The notes below the pieces were generated by a model. The model saw only the letters and a program-made list of their open reading frames with translations. It had not been told where the DNA came from and ran no database searches. A stretch of DNA of 64,000 bases, taken from positions 1 through 64,000 of the forward strand of contig CANQWR010000004.1 in the NCBI GenBank assembly GCA_947627625.1. The letters are read 5' to 3'. This stretch comes from an uncultured Ruminococcus sp. Lineage in GTDB: Bacteria > Bacillota > Clostridia > Oscillospirales > Ruminococcaceae. Both the position numbers and the translations under genes were made by a program. This document shows positions 33,230 to 41,820 of the stretch, in pieces; position 1 is the first letter of the stretch; the number at the start of each line of letters is the position of its first letter.

Positions 33230-33346
33230 TATCTTTTTTGATATTTGCGGAAATTTTTTTGAGACAGGTTTTCCGGGCGTGTGTGTTGGATTTTTGAAAT
33301 TTTTCTGACGGGGGAGCAATTTAAGAGAGGAGATGATAATTTACAG

Positions 33347-34378
33347 ATGGAACTGCTCAAATCAGATTTTTTTTACGAACTGCCCGAGGAACTTATAGCA
33401 CAGACTCCCGTTGAGCCGAGAAATTCGTCAAGAATGATGTGCGTGGACAGGTTTACGGGGGGGATAACTCACGACCATTTCTATAATTTATGCAATTATC
33501 TGAAAGAGGGTGACTTGCTTGTAATGAACGATTCAAGGGTTATCCCTGCGAGACTTTACGGTGAAAAAGCCGACAACCGCACTTTTATAGAGTTTCTTCT
33601 TTTGGAGCAGAGAGCGGAAAAAGTCTGGGAGATAATATGCCGTCCTGGGAAAAAGGCGAAAGTCGGTACAAAATTTGTCTTTGGTGACGGCAGACTGAAT
33701 GCGGAAGTTGTTGAGGTGAAAGAGGACGGCAACAGGATAGTGAAATTTGAGTGTGAGGGGAATTTTTTCACGGCACTTGAAGATGTCGGACAGATGCCTT
33801 TACCGCCCTACATAAAGCAGAAACTGGAGGACAGTGAACGCTATCAGACCGTCTATTCAAGGGAACTCGGTTCCGCTGCCGCACCGACTGCGGGACTTCA
33901 CTTCACAAAAGATATGCTTGAGGATATAAAATCAAGGGGTATAAACACGGCTTTTGTGACGCTCCACGTCGGTCTTGGTACTTTCAGACCCGTTAAAGAG
34001 GAGAATGTTCTCAAACACAAAATGCACAGTGAACATTTTGTTTTGCCCGAAATTACCGCAAATTTAGTAAATCAGACCAAAAAATCGGGTGGACGTGTTA
34101 TAGCCGTGGGGACTACAGCCTGCCGTACACTGGAGGGAGTTTTTCAGCAGTGCGGTGAGATAAGACCGCACGAGGGCTACACGGATATTTTCATATATCC
34201 GTCCTATGAGTTTAAGTGCATAGACGGTCTGATAACAAATTTTCACCTGCCCGAGAGCACTCTTATAATGCTTGTGTCGGCTTTTATGGGGTACGAAAAC
34301 ACTATGAACGCCTACAGGACAGCCGTTGCGGAGAAGTACAGATTTTTCAGTTTCGGCGACTGTATGTGTATATTATAA
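33347..34378 (+). CDS. queA: tRNA preQ1 34 S-adenosylmethionine ribosyltransferase-isomerase
   Basis: 343 residues. It converts preQ1 in tRNA to epoxyqueuosine using SAM as ribosyl donor. Seen: LIAQTPVEPRNSSRMM, LVMNDSRVIPARL, AAPTAGLHFT, LHVGLGTFRPV, and TNFHLPESTLIMLVSAFMG near the C terminus, all QueA hallmarks. The frame is open 22 codons further upstream, but ATG 33347 aligns with the family start. AGGAG is 14 bases away, an unusually long gap. It forms a queuosine cluster with tgt, interrupted by two PAS genes. Confidence 0.95.
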   Translation: MELLKSDFFYELPEELIAQTPVEPRNSSRMMCVDRFTGGITHDHFYNLCNYLKEGDLLVMNDSRVIPARLYGEKADNRTFIEFLLLEQRAEKVWEIICRPGKKAKVGTKFVFGDGRLNAEVVEVKEDGNRIVKFECEGNFFTALEDVGQMPLPPYIKQKLEDSERYQTVYSRELGSAAAPTAGLHFTKDMLEDIKSRGINTAFVTLHVGLGTFRPVKEENVLKHKMHSEHFVLPEITANLVNQTKKSGGRVIAVGTTACRTLEGVFQQCGEIRPHEGYTDIFIYPSYEFKCIDGLITNFHLPESTLIMLVSAFMGYENTMNAYRTAVAEKYRFFSFGDCMCIL

Positions 34379-34428
34379 TTAAATTATAAATTATAATAAT
34401 AATCTAATACAGGGGGATTTTGAAAATT

Positions 34429-34803
34429 ATGGATATATCATTATTTTTTAGGGCAGTTGTCGACTCGGACAACGCACCTGTGGTAATTTGTGACACACAT
34501 CACACTATAGTCTACATGAACCCGACAGCCGTTGAGAAGTATGCAAAAAGGGGTGGGGAAAAACTCATCGGAAAGAGTATATTTGACTGTCACAATGCGG
34601 ATTCATGTGAGAAGATAAAAAAAGTGGTCTCTTTTTTCGGGGAAAACCCCGACGAGAACCGTGTCTTTACGTTTCACAACAAAAAGGAAAACAAGGACGT
34701 TTATATGATCGCACTGAGGGATAGTTTGGGTAATCTGATAGGTTACTACGAAAAGCACGAATTGCGTGATCCCGAAAATTCGGTGCCTTATGACAAAATT
34801 TGA
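34429..34803 (+). CDS. Single-domain PAS protein 1
   Basis: About 124 residues, a single PAS fold: SDNAPVVICDTHHTIVYMNPTAVEKY at the start (shown in parts: VVICD, VYMNP), GKSIFDCHN and DVYMIALRDSLGNLIGYYE at the end. No output domain follows, so it likely binds a partner, small ligand or haem. It is a paralogue of the next gene. AGGGGGA is 11 bases before ATG 34429. It lies between queA and tgt. Confidence 0.85.
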   Translation: MDISLFFRAVVDSDNAPVVICDTHHTIVYMNPTAVEKYAKRGGEKLIGKSIFDCHNADSCEKIKKVVSFFGENPDENRVFTFHNKKENKDVYMIALRDSLGNLIGYYEKHELRDPENSVPYDKI

Positions 34804-34818
34804 AAAGGGGAATTTAAT

Positions 34819-35193
34819 ATGGACATCTCAGTATTTTTCAGGAGTATTATAGAAAATTGGCGTACGTCTATAGTTATATGCAATCTTGATGGCAGGATAA
34901 TTTTTATGAATGACCCTGCGGCAGAGAGGTGCAAAAAGTTCGGCGGTAAGAACATAGTCGGGAAACTCCTCAGCAGTTTCTACAACGAGGAGGCAAAGAG
35001 CAAAGTGGACATGGTCGTTGAGTGGTTCAAGGAGGACGAGAACAACAACGTTGTTTTCAGTTTTTACGACAAAGAGAAAAACGAGGACGTTTACATTTCG
35101 GCTATACGCACACAGGAAAAGGAACTTATAGGTTACTTCAGCTATGGAGAGGTCCGCTCCCGTGAGACAGCCGAACCCTATACGCTTGACTGA
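34819..35193 (+). CDS. Single-domain PAS protein 2
   Basis: 124 residues, clearly paralogous to the preceding gene: MDISVFFRS against MDISLFFRA, IVICNLDG, FMNDPAAERCKKFGGKNIVGK, and VYISAIRTQEKELIGYF. It is a tandem duplication followed by divergence; the central segment differs most. AAAGGGGAA precedes ATG. The tgt gene starts 13 bases after its stop, so it is probably co-transcribed with the queuosine genes. Confidence 0.85.
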   Translation: MDISVFFRSIIENWRTSIVICNLDGRIIFMNDPAAERCKKFGGKNIVGKLLSSFYNEEAKSKVDMVVEWFKEDENNNVVFSFYDKEKNEDVYISAIRTQEKELIGYFSYGEVRSRETAEPYTLD

Positions 35194-35206
35194 CAGGAAG
35201 GTTTAT

Positions 35207-36337
35207 ATGTTCACACTTATCAAGAAAAACAACAGGGCAAGGAGGGGAGTTGTGGAGACTGTCCACGGCAGTTTTCAGACACCCTGCTTTATGAATGTGG
35301 GTACTTCGGCGGCGGTGAAAGGGGGAATTTCCTCACTTGACCTTAAGGAGTACGGCACACAGGTGGAGCTTTGTAACACCTATCACTTGCATCTGCGTCC
35401 CGGTGATAAAATAATAAAGACAATGGGCGGTCTGCACAGATTCATGAACTGGGACAGACCTATTCTCACGGACAGCGGTGGTTTTCAGGTCTTTTCGCTT
35501 GCAAAACTGCGGAAAATAAGGGAGGAGGGAGTATATTTCTCCTCACACATAGACGGAAAGAGAATTTTCATGGGACCGGAAGAGAGTATGCAGATACAGT
35601 CCAATCTCGGTTCGACAATAGCTATGGCTTTTGACGAGTGCATAGAAAATCCGTCGCCCTATGAATATGTTAAAAATTCTGTCGAGAGGACTACCCGATG
35701 GCTTGTAAGGTGCAAGGACGAAATGCAGAGATTAAATTCCCTGCCCGATACTATAAACAAAAATCAGATGTTATTCGGCATAAATCAGGGTTCTACCTTT
35801 GAGGACTTGCGAATAAAACATATGCAGGATATTTCACAGCTTGACCTTGACGGCTACGCAATAGGAGGTCTTGCGGTGGGGGAGAGTACGGAGGAGATGT
35901 ACAGGATCATAGAGACTGTTGAACCGTATATGCCCGAAAACAAGCCACGCTATTTAATGGGAGTGGGTACGCCCTCCAATATAATAGAAGCCGTCGCAAG
36001 GGGAGTTGATATGTTCGACTGTGTTATGCCCAGCAGAAACGCCCGTCACGCCACAGTCTTTACTTGGAACGGCATTATGCACATGAATAACAAGTGTTAC
36101 GAGACAGACCCCCGTCCGATTGACGAGGAGTGCGACTGTCCGACGTGCAGGAATTTCAGCCGTTCTTATATCAGACATCTTTTCAAGTCGGGGGAACAGC
36201 TTGCGGGCAGACTTGCCGTACAGCACAATTTGTATTTTTATAACAAACTTACAGAGGGAATAAGGACTTCAATAGAAGAGGACAGTTTTGAAGATTTCAG
36301 AAAAAAATATTCCGTGAGACTTTCGGAGAGAATATGA
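35207..36337 (+). CDS. tgt: tRNA-guanine transglycosylase
   Basis: 376 residues. It exchanges guanine-34 for preQ1 in GUN-anticodon tRNAs. Seen: LTDSGGFQVFSL (catalytic Asp region), DEC-containing AFDECIENP, GGLAVGES, YLMGVGTP, VDMFDCVMPSRNARH (nucleophile Asp) and the zinc site CDCPTCRNFSRSYIRHL. The frame extends into the PAS gene upstream, but ATG 35207 with AGGAAG 6 bases before it matches the family start. Confidence 0.96.
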   Translation: MFTLIKKNNRARRGVVETVHGSFQTPCFMNVGTSAAVKGGISSLDLKEYGTQVELCNTYHLHLRPGDKIIKTMGGLHRFMNWDRPILTDSGGFQVFSLAKLRKIREEGVYFSSHIDGKRIFMGPEESMQIQSNLGSTIAMAFDECIENPSPYEYVKNSVERTTRWLVRCKDEMQRLNSLPDTINKNQMLFGINQGSTFEDLRIKHMQDISQLDLDGYAIGGLAVGESTEEMYRIIETVEPYMPENKPRYLMGVGTPSNIIEAVARGVDMFDCVMPSRNARHATVFTWNGIMHMNNKCYETDPRPIDEECDCPTCRNFSRSYIRHLFKSGEQLAGRLAVQHNLYFYNKLTEGIRTSIEEDSFEDFRKKYSVRLSERI

Positions 36338-36352
36338 GGTGATCGATACAAG

Positions 36353-37012
36353 ATGATAACTGCTGTTTTTGACCTTGACGGCACTATTGCCGACACTCTT
36401 CACGATATTGCAGACGCTGTGAACTATGGGCTTGAAAAACTCGGCTGTCCCGTGCACTCCTATGAAAAATATAAAAAATTTGTCGGGAACGGAGCAGGCG
36501 TTTTATGTGAAAGGGCTCTGCCCGACGACAGGAAATCCGAATCGGGGGAACTTCTTAAAATTTTCAAGGACTTCTACTCAAAGCACTATCTTGAAAAGAC
36601 CGAAATATATCCCGATATTCGGGAGTGTCTGAAAAGACTTTCGGAAAACGGCGTGACACTTGCAATTGCGACAAACAAGCCCGAAGATACTGCCATAAAA
36701 ATTATATCAGAGTTGCTCCCACAGATTGATTTTGTAAAAATACTTGGTGGCTGTGAGGAGCGTCCGAAAAAGCCCGACCCTGCCATTATACGGGAAATTC
36801 TCAAAGATTTGCCCGAGGAGAACACTGTCTTTATGATAGGTGACAGCAATGTTGACATTGAGACGGCTAAAAATTCGGGGATAATTTCAATAGGGTGTGC
36901 GTGGGGTTTCAGAGGCATTCGGGAACTGAAAAACGCAGGTGCGGACTATATAGCCGAAAAAGTTTCGGATATTGCAGATATAATACTTGATTTCGGGAGG
37001 AATTTAAGGTGA
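36353..37012 (+). CDS. HAD-family phosphatase, phosphoglycolate phosphatase-like
   Basis: 219 residues. HAD motif I FDLDGTIADT, motif II in LAIATNKPE, motif III Lys in RPKKPDP and motif IV MIGDSNVDIETA are all present, with a helical cap (about 20-85). The form fits phosphoglycolate phosphatase (Gph)-like enzymes, but substrate cannot be told. The stop overlaps the next GTG start by 4 bases. Confidence 0.9.
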   Translation: MITAVFDLDGTIADTLHDIADAVNYGLEKLGCPVHSYEKYKKFVGNGAGVLCERALPDDRKSESGELLKIFKDFYSKHYLEKTEIYPDIRECLKRLSENGVTLAIATNKPEDTAIKIISELLPQIDFVKILGGCEERPKKPDPAIIREILKDLPEENTVFMIGDSNVDIETAKNSGIISIGCAWGFRGIRELKNAGADYIAEKVSDIADIILDFGRNLR

Positions 37013-38121
37013 AAAAATCTCCGCTTGACGATAAGGAACTTGATGTTCTGAATAATTTCATAGAGGAGACATTCGGCGAGAATGAATCTCTTTTTGACAG
37101 AAAAAGTGATGAAAATCTGAATATAAAAATGTATGTGGTTTACCCCACTGTCGAGCGTCCGTATTACACGGTTGTGACGATGGGTCTCAGCGACTACACT
37201 ATGAACATAACGGGGAAACTTGCGGAGTTACTGCCCAACAGGATTGAGCTTGTCATGTACGTCTCAGCGGACTGGAATGCCGATGACGTTGATGACCCCG
37301 ACAGATTTTTAGTTTTCAATATACTCATAGCCGTTGCGAACGTTCTGATTGACGCAGAGTTTGCAGTCCCCGATGGTTCTACCGTGAATTTTGGCGAACC
37401 TGTCCGTGACGACTCAAAGCTCAGCGTGGCGATGGTCGTACACACAGACACTTTTTGTACACTTCCAAGCGGTGACAAAGTTGCATTTCGCCCTGTCTGT
37501 ATGCTCAGTGACGGTGAACTGCAATTTCGCAAGGAAAACGGCGTATCGGCTATTGTGGAACGTCTCACGCTCGTTGACAGCGAAAATCCTCTCCTGACAA
37601 TTTTCGACAGAGAGCCTGTCGCTGACGAAAATACGACAGTTCCGATTGATTTTTACGATATGCACGCAAGCAAGATAGAGAAAAAGGAACTCGACACGGA
37701 GAGTATAAATGCGTGCAATCACATTTCGGTATTTATACTCTGGTGCATAGAAAATGACCTGATAGACGCTGAATTTACGGAGTTTTTCGGTCAGGACATT
37801 GAGGAGATAAAGTCGGGGGATTACGACATAAGGAAATTTTTCCTGAACTCTCTGGGGGGAGTTTTTGAAAAGGAGATACTCAGCGACACGGGCAAGCAGT
37901 TTGTTGATTATTATTACAAATTCGGAGCGGGTAAAAAAGAGCCGTCCTATCCGAGTGATGTGGACAAGATGGCTTTGGAGTATTTTGGCGAGGAGAAGTA
38001 CAACTGTGAAGAATTTCGGGACGAAGCGTATCTTTTTGTGCCGTATGACGAGAAGTACAAAAAGAGGATGTTCAAGTTTATAAATGCGAACTACAAAAAG
38101 TTTCTCAAAAATAAGAAGTGA
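37009..38121 (+). CDS. SUFU-domain protein with DUF7832-like C terminus
   Basis: 370 residues, soluble, starting at a GTG that overlaps the preceding stop. Residues about 30-195 match the bacterial suppressor-of-fused fold: YYTVVTMGLSDYTMN, LLPNRIELVMYV, LIAVANVLID and FRPVCMLSDGELQF. Residues about 230-370 (HISVFILWCIENDLI, GKQFVDYYYKFG, MFKFINANYKKF) resemble DUF7832. Both folds are common in immunity proteins of polymorphic toxin systems (known), but no toxin gene adjoins it here. Function is therefore open. Confidence 0.75.
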   Translation: MKKSPLDDKELDVLNNFIEETFGENESLFDRKSDENLNIKMYVVYPTVERPYYTVVTMGLSDYTMNITGKLAELLPNRIELVMYVSADWNADDVDDPDRFLVFNILIAVANVLIDAEFAVPDGSTVNFGEPVRDDSKLSVAMVVHTDTFCTLPSGDKVAFRPVCMLSDGELQFRKENGVSAIVERLTLVDSENPLLTIFDREPVADENTTVPIDFYDMHASKIEKKELDTESINACNHISVFILWCIENDLIDAEFTEFFGQDIEEIKSGDYDIRKFFLNSLGGVFEKEILSDTGKQFVDYYYKFGAGKKEPSYPSDVDKMALEYFGEEKYNCEEFRDEAYLFVPYDEKYKKRMFKFINANYKKFLKNKK

Positions 38122-38128
38122 CAGACAG

Positions 38129-38170
38129 CGGAGAATTACGTCATAGGACGAAATTCTCCGCTTTTTTATT
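38129..38170 (+). terminator. Terminator after the SUFU gene
   Basis: GCGGAGAATT (38129-38138) and AATTCTCCGC (38152-38161) form a perfect 10-bp stem followed by TTTTTTATTTTT. Confidence 0.9.
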
Positions 38171-38172
38171 TT

Positions 38173-38470
38173 TGACTTGTAGACTGTTGGGGGGCGTTGC
38201 CCTCTGAAATTTTATTAGAACGATAAGGGGCAGGGGGCTTTGTCCAAAAAATAATTTTATTAAAATTATATTTTTTTTGGAGATTTTTTTGACTTGTAGA
38301 CTGTTGTGGGGCGTTGCCCCCCAAGCCCCCCTTAGAACGATTAGGGGCAGGGGGCTTTGCCCCCTGAACCCCCATTGGGGGCTCCGCCCCCAAACCCCCG
38401 CTGGGGGGAAGAATCCCCCCAGACCCCCCATGATAATTCTACTGTTTTAATATTTTGGGAGGGTGCAGAG
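38173..38470. repeat. Composite G/C-tract repeat, locus 8
   Basis: A mosaic: TTGACTTGTAGACTGTTGGGG-GGCGTTGCC block, GAACGATAAGGGGCAGGGGGC, the AT-rich palindrome (38246-38285), the TTGTAGACTGTT block again, then a full unit beginning GAACGATTAGGGG (38336) and ending CCCCCCATGATAATTCTACTGTTTTAAT. It lies between two convergent genes. Confidence 0.9.
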
Positions 38471-38498
38471 CCCCCGCTCTTGAAAGGCGTAAGCCCTA

Positions 38499-39218
38499 TT
38501 AAGAATCAGTTTCGGGTTCTGTCTGGTCTACAATCTCATAACCCGCAAAGTACTCGTAACCGTTTTCGTCGTATTCGTAAGTTTCCTCGTAACGCTGACC
38601 GTCCACGTTTGAGGTGTAGCAGACTTTACGCCTTATTTGGGTGAGCAGACCGTCTTTCCACGCAAATTCCGCATATTGGTCGTAGTAGTCGTCATTGTCC
38701 ACAATCTCTTCAATAAGCGTCTGATTTTCGGTAGTGGTGAGCAGGTGACCGACATAATTCAGGCTGTCTGAGGGGACAAAAGTCTCCGTTTCGCTGTCAA
38801 AACAGTAGAATATACCGAGGTCGGAGGTACTCAAATCATAGGGAATAAAAATATCGGGATAGCCGTCAAAATTGTAGTCCTCCGAACGAATATCGTCTGT
38901 CACGGGGGTATAGCCGAGGTCGATTTCCTGAATCCTGTTTTCTCCTGCGTAGACCACAACGCCCGTATTTGCGGGTTCAAATCTTAGGGAATCGTCCTCT
39001 TCGGGGGCAGTAGTTGTCTCTGTCTCGTCACCTGCACTTGTCGTGACGGGGGCAGTTGTCGTGAGAAGCACGAAATTTTCGGCATTTATGTGGTCTTCAA
39101 TGTTCACGGGTTCTTTTGAACACGATGTAAGGAGTACGAGAAGAGACAGTGCGGGCAGAATGTTTATTAAATTTTTCAAATTTTTCAAATTTTTCAAATT
39201 TGTCAAAAATTTTTTCAT
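38499..39218 (-). CDS. Lipoprotein with FG-GAP-like region, unknown function
   Basis: 239 residues. The lipoprotein signal ends in LLVLLTSC. Its basic N-terminal part is expanded by a tandem 9-base repeat (39173-39208) that encodes LKN units. A Thr-rich linker follows (about 50-75), then a domain containing YNFDGYPDIFIPYD, an FG-GAP/VCBS-like calcium loop, and a repeated-strand C terminus. I do not recognise a specific function. The start overlaps the hslO stop by 4 bases, implying co-translation with a cytosolic chaperone gene. Confidence 0.8.
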   Translation of the reverse strand: MKKFLTNLKNLKNLKNLINILPALSLLVLLTSCSKEPVNIEDHINAENFVLLTTTAPVTTSAGDETETTTAPEEDDSLRFEPANTGVVVYAGENRIQEIDLGYTPVTDDIRSEDYNFDGYPDIFIPYDLSTSDLGIFYCFDSETETFVPSDSLNYVGHLLTTTENQTLIEEIVDNDDYYDQYAEFAWKDGLLTQIRRKVCYTSNVDGQRYEETYEYDENGYEYFAGYEIVDQTEPETDS

Positions 39219-40102
39219 GACTCTCCTTCCGCACTCTCCGCAAGAATTTTTATCTCTTCAGGAGTAAATATATATTTTTTTCCGCAGAAGTGACAGCAGA
39301 CTTCAGTGTCCTCACCGTCCGCAATGATAGAATCGAGTTCCTCTCTTCCCATGCTTATAAGCACGCTCTCAGTCCGCTTTCTGCTACAGGTACACTTATA
39401 GACGGGTTCTGAACTGTCGAGAAAATTCGGGTTCAGACCGTCCAGAAGCATATTTGCAATTTGTTCAGGCGTGAGACCGTCAGCGAGCATAGCCGACACG
39501 GGACGTATTTTTTTCATATTATTTTCTATTATGTCAATGCACTTTTCGTCCGCAAAGGGGAGGAGTTGCACAAGAAAACCGCCTGCCGACTTTATTGAGT
39601 GGTCGGGGTTTACGAGTACCCCAAGACCGCACACCGTCGGAATCTGTTCGCTTGTTGCGTAGTAGGAAACAATGTCCTCTGCAATTTCACCCGAAACAAG
39701 CGGAACTACTCCGACATAAGGTTCTTTCATGCCCATGTCCTTCACGACCGAGAGAGTACCGTTTTTGCCGACAGCTCCCGAAACATCGAGTTTGCCGTAC
39801 TTGTTAAGGGGCAGATCTGCGGAGGGGTTGTCCATGTAACTCCTTACATTTCCACTGCTGTCGGAAACGGCTGTCAGCTGACCTATAGGACCGTCCGCAT
39901 CTATTCGGAGAGTTATACTGTCGTTTTCACCTTTCAGCATATAGCCCATAAGGGAGCAGGCTATGGTGAGTCTGCCGAGAGATGCCACGGAGACAGCGGA
40001 CGGTTTGTGTATTCTCTCAATTTCAGAAACTATGTCCTGTGCATCGAGGACGGCACAGAATGCAGAGCCGTCACCTGAAATTGCCCTGTAAAGTTTACCC
40101 AA
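39215..40102 (-). CDS. hslO: Hsp33 redox-regulated chaperone
   Basis: About 295 residues. This holdase chaperone is activated by oxidative unfolding. The C-terminal zinc switch is visible as CTC...CHFC (spaced about 32 residues), and the N-terminal domain has ASLGRLTIACSLMG, GPIGQLTAVSDSSGNVRSY and YVGVVPLVSGEIAEDI. AGGAG is 9 bases before TTG 40102; the GTG nine bases earlier abuts it. It is typical for anaerobes that meet occasional oxygen. Confidence 0.95.
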   Translation of the reverse strand: MGKLYRAISGDGSAFCAVLDAQDIVSEIERIHKPSAVSVASLGRLTIACSLMGYMLKGENDSITLRIDADGPIGQLTAVSDSSGNVRSYMDNPSADLPLNKYGKLDVSGAVGKNGTLSVVKDMGMKEPYVGVVPLVSGEIAEDIVSYYATSEQIPTVCGLGVLVNPDHSIKSAGGFLVQLLPFADEKCIDIIENNMKKIRPVSAMLADGLTPEQIANMLLDGLNPNFLDSSEPVYKCTCSRKRTESVLISMGREELDSIIADGEDTEVCCHFCGKKYIFTPEEIKILAESAEGES

Positions 40103-40124
40103 AAAAATCACTCCTTTTTTATTA

Positions 40125-40432
40125 AGGCTTACGCCTTTAGAACGGGAGACGCTGTCCCTGATTTAAGGTTTACGCCTTTTAGAACGGGGGACGTTTTTCC
40201 CAAACCCTCAAAATTAAAACAGTAGGATTATCATGGGGGGTCTGGGGGGATACTTCCCCCCAGCGGGGGTTTGGGGGCGGAGCCCCCAATGGGGGTTCAG
40301 GGGGCAAAGCCCCCTGCCTCTAATCGTTCTAAGGGGGCTTGGGGGGCGTAGCCCCCCAACGGTGTTCGGAGGACACCTGCCCCCTATTGTTCGCTAATAT
40401 AGGGGTCGGGAACATTGCCCTATGAAATTGAT
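40125..40432. repeat. Composite G/C-tract repeat, locus 9
   Basis: Begins with two short 'AAGGCTTACGCCTTTAGAACGGG' style blocks, then AAAACAGTAGGATTATCATGGGGGG, hairpins GGGGGG-ATACTT-CCCCCC, TTGGGGGC-GGA-GCCCCCAA and CAGGGGGC-AAA-GCCCCCTG, ending TAATCGTTCTAA near 40331. A GGGGGGC-GTA-GCCCCCC hairpin follows. It lies between two same-strand genes. Confidence 0.9.
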
Positions 40433-40459
40433 AGTCCCCCATTAAAAAGTCCGATAAAA

Positions 40460-41227
40460 TCAAAAATTTTTGTGGTTAGTCCTGTTCTCTGCGACATATA
40501 TCACCCTCTGTGACGTGCTGTCGGGAGTCTCAAAAGTGTCATCGGCGTACTGTGCCAGAATTTCAAATCCCGTGTCCGAGAGAAGCCTTGAAATATCGTC
40601 GTGAGAGTAAATTTTTTCGGAAAAATTCTCCGAACTTCTTGAATAAAGACCGTTTTCACACAGTTCAAAAAATTCAAGATTTATTTTTACCTCAAGGGAA
40701 TCGGTGTCGAGAGTGTTCTCCCACACACAGTATACATTGTCCGTCTCGTAAGTAAAAGTGTTGTCGGCGAGAATATCCCTGTGCTTGTGGGCGGTGTTTA
40801 CGTCAAATATAAAAATACCACCTGTCTCACAGAAAAGAGCAGTCCTCCTGAAGACCTTTTCAACGTCACCGAGACTTTGGAGATGATTTATGCTGTCGAG
40901 TACGCACAGGACAGCCCCGACAGTCCCGTACATATCAAAATCACGCATATCCTGACAGAGATACTGTATGTCAAGTCCCGAAAAATATTTCTTTTCAAGA
41001 GCGGTGTTCAGCATTTCTTCCGAGCTGTCCAAGCCGATCACGTCATATCCGAGTTTTGCAAGCTGCTCGGAGAGACTTCCCGTGCCGCACGCAAGTTCAA
41101 GGAGGATATTATTTTTCGTCTTTGTGTATTTTTTTATTATTTTGTCAAAATACTCCGCACGCTTTTTGTAGTCTATATTTGCGGTCAATTTGTCGTAATA
41201 TCTCGCAAAGACGCTATATCCCGACAT
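40460..41227 (-). CDS. Class I SAM-dependent methyltransferase
   Basis: 255 residues. The SAM-binding LLELACGTGSLSEQLA (motif I), the acidic end of strand 2 in VIGLDSSEEML, and DMRDFDMYGTVGAVLCVLDSINHL (motif II region) are plain. The N terminus YSVFARYYDKLTANIDYKKRAEY is common in a clostridial group of small-molecule methyltransferases. No substrate is inferable. It is flanked by repeat loci on both sides. Confidence 0.88.
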   Translation of the reverse strand: MSGYSVFARYYDKLTANIDYKKRAEYFDKIIKKYTKTKNNILLELACGTGSLSEQLAKLGYDVIGLDSSEEMLNTALEKKYFSGLDIQYLCQDMRDFDMYGTVGAVLCVLDSINHLQSLGDVEKVFRRTALFCETGGIFIFDVNTAHKHRDILADNTFTYETDNVYCVWENTLDTDSLEVKINLEFFELCENGLYSRSSENFSEKIYSHDDISRLLSDTGFEILAQYADDTFETPDSTSQRVIYVAENRTNHKNF

Positions 41228-41317
41228 ATTTCAATCACTCTCCCCGTTGTTTTTTACAAGTACAGCCTGCCGTACACAACAGCAGACTGCATTTTGATAT
41301 TTTTAAGAAACTGGAAT

Positions 41318-41785
41318 TTTTGGGGGGTTATTGGGGGGCTTTGCCCCCCTTTGGAATTTTTTGGGGGCGTTGCCCCCCAAACCCCCTACAAGGGGGGCAG
41401 AGCCCCCCTTGACCCCTATATTTATTTTGGGTAGTACCGCAGAGGAAAATTTTTTCAGAGTTAAAGAATAGTTTCAGTAGACTATTATGGGGGTCGGAGT
41501 TTGTTTCCTCTGTGGGAATAATTATGGGGGGGTTCGGGGGGATTCTTCCCCCCGACGGGGGTTTGGGGGCAGAGCCCCCAATGGGGGTTCAGGGGGCAAA
41601 GCCCCCTGCCTCCTATCGTTCTAACGGGGGTTCGGGGGACGAAGTCTCCGAGAGGAATCGGGGGTTGCACCCCCGAACCCCTGCTTGGAAGTAACCGGGG
41701 GCGTTGCCCCCAGACCCCCACAAGGGGCTCCGCCCCTTGACCCCGCTGGGGGTTAAAAACCCCCAGACCCCCAATTTAGTCTCCT
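41318..41785. repeat. Composite G/C-tract repeat, locus 10 (the largest array)
   Basis: About 470 bases of back-to-back hairpin modules: GGGGGGC-TTT-GCCCCCC, GGGGGC-GTT-GCCCCC, AAGGGGGGC-AGA-GCCCCCCTT, TTTCCTCTGTGGGAATAATTATGG, a full reversed unit ending TATCGTTCTAA (41625), then GGGGGAC-GAA-GTCTCC, GGGGGC-GTT-GCCCCC and AAGGGGC-TCC-GCCCCTT. It fills the gap before secA's 3' end. Confidence 0.92.
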
Positions 41786-41820
41786 GAAATTATTTTAGTC
41801 CTGAAAAAATATTTTTCAGC

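Noticed and set aside
33230-33346. A preQ1 riboswitch upstream of queA
   Set aside because: No C-rich loop with an A-rich tail pseudoknot pattern is seen, and queA-tgt are not its usual targets.
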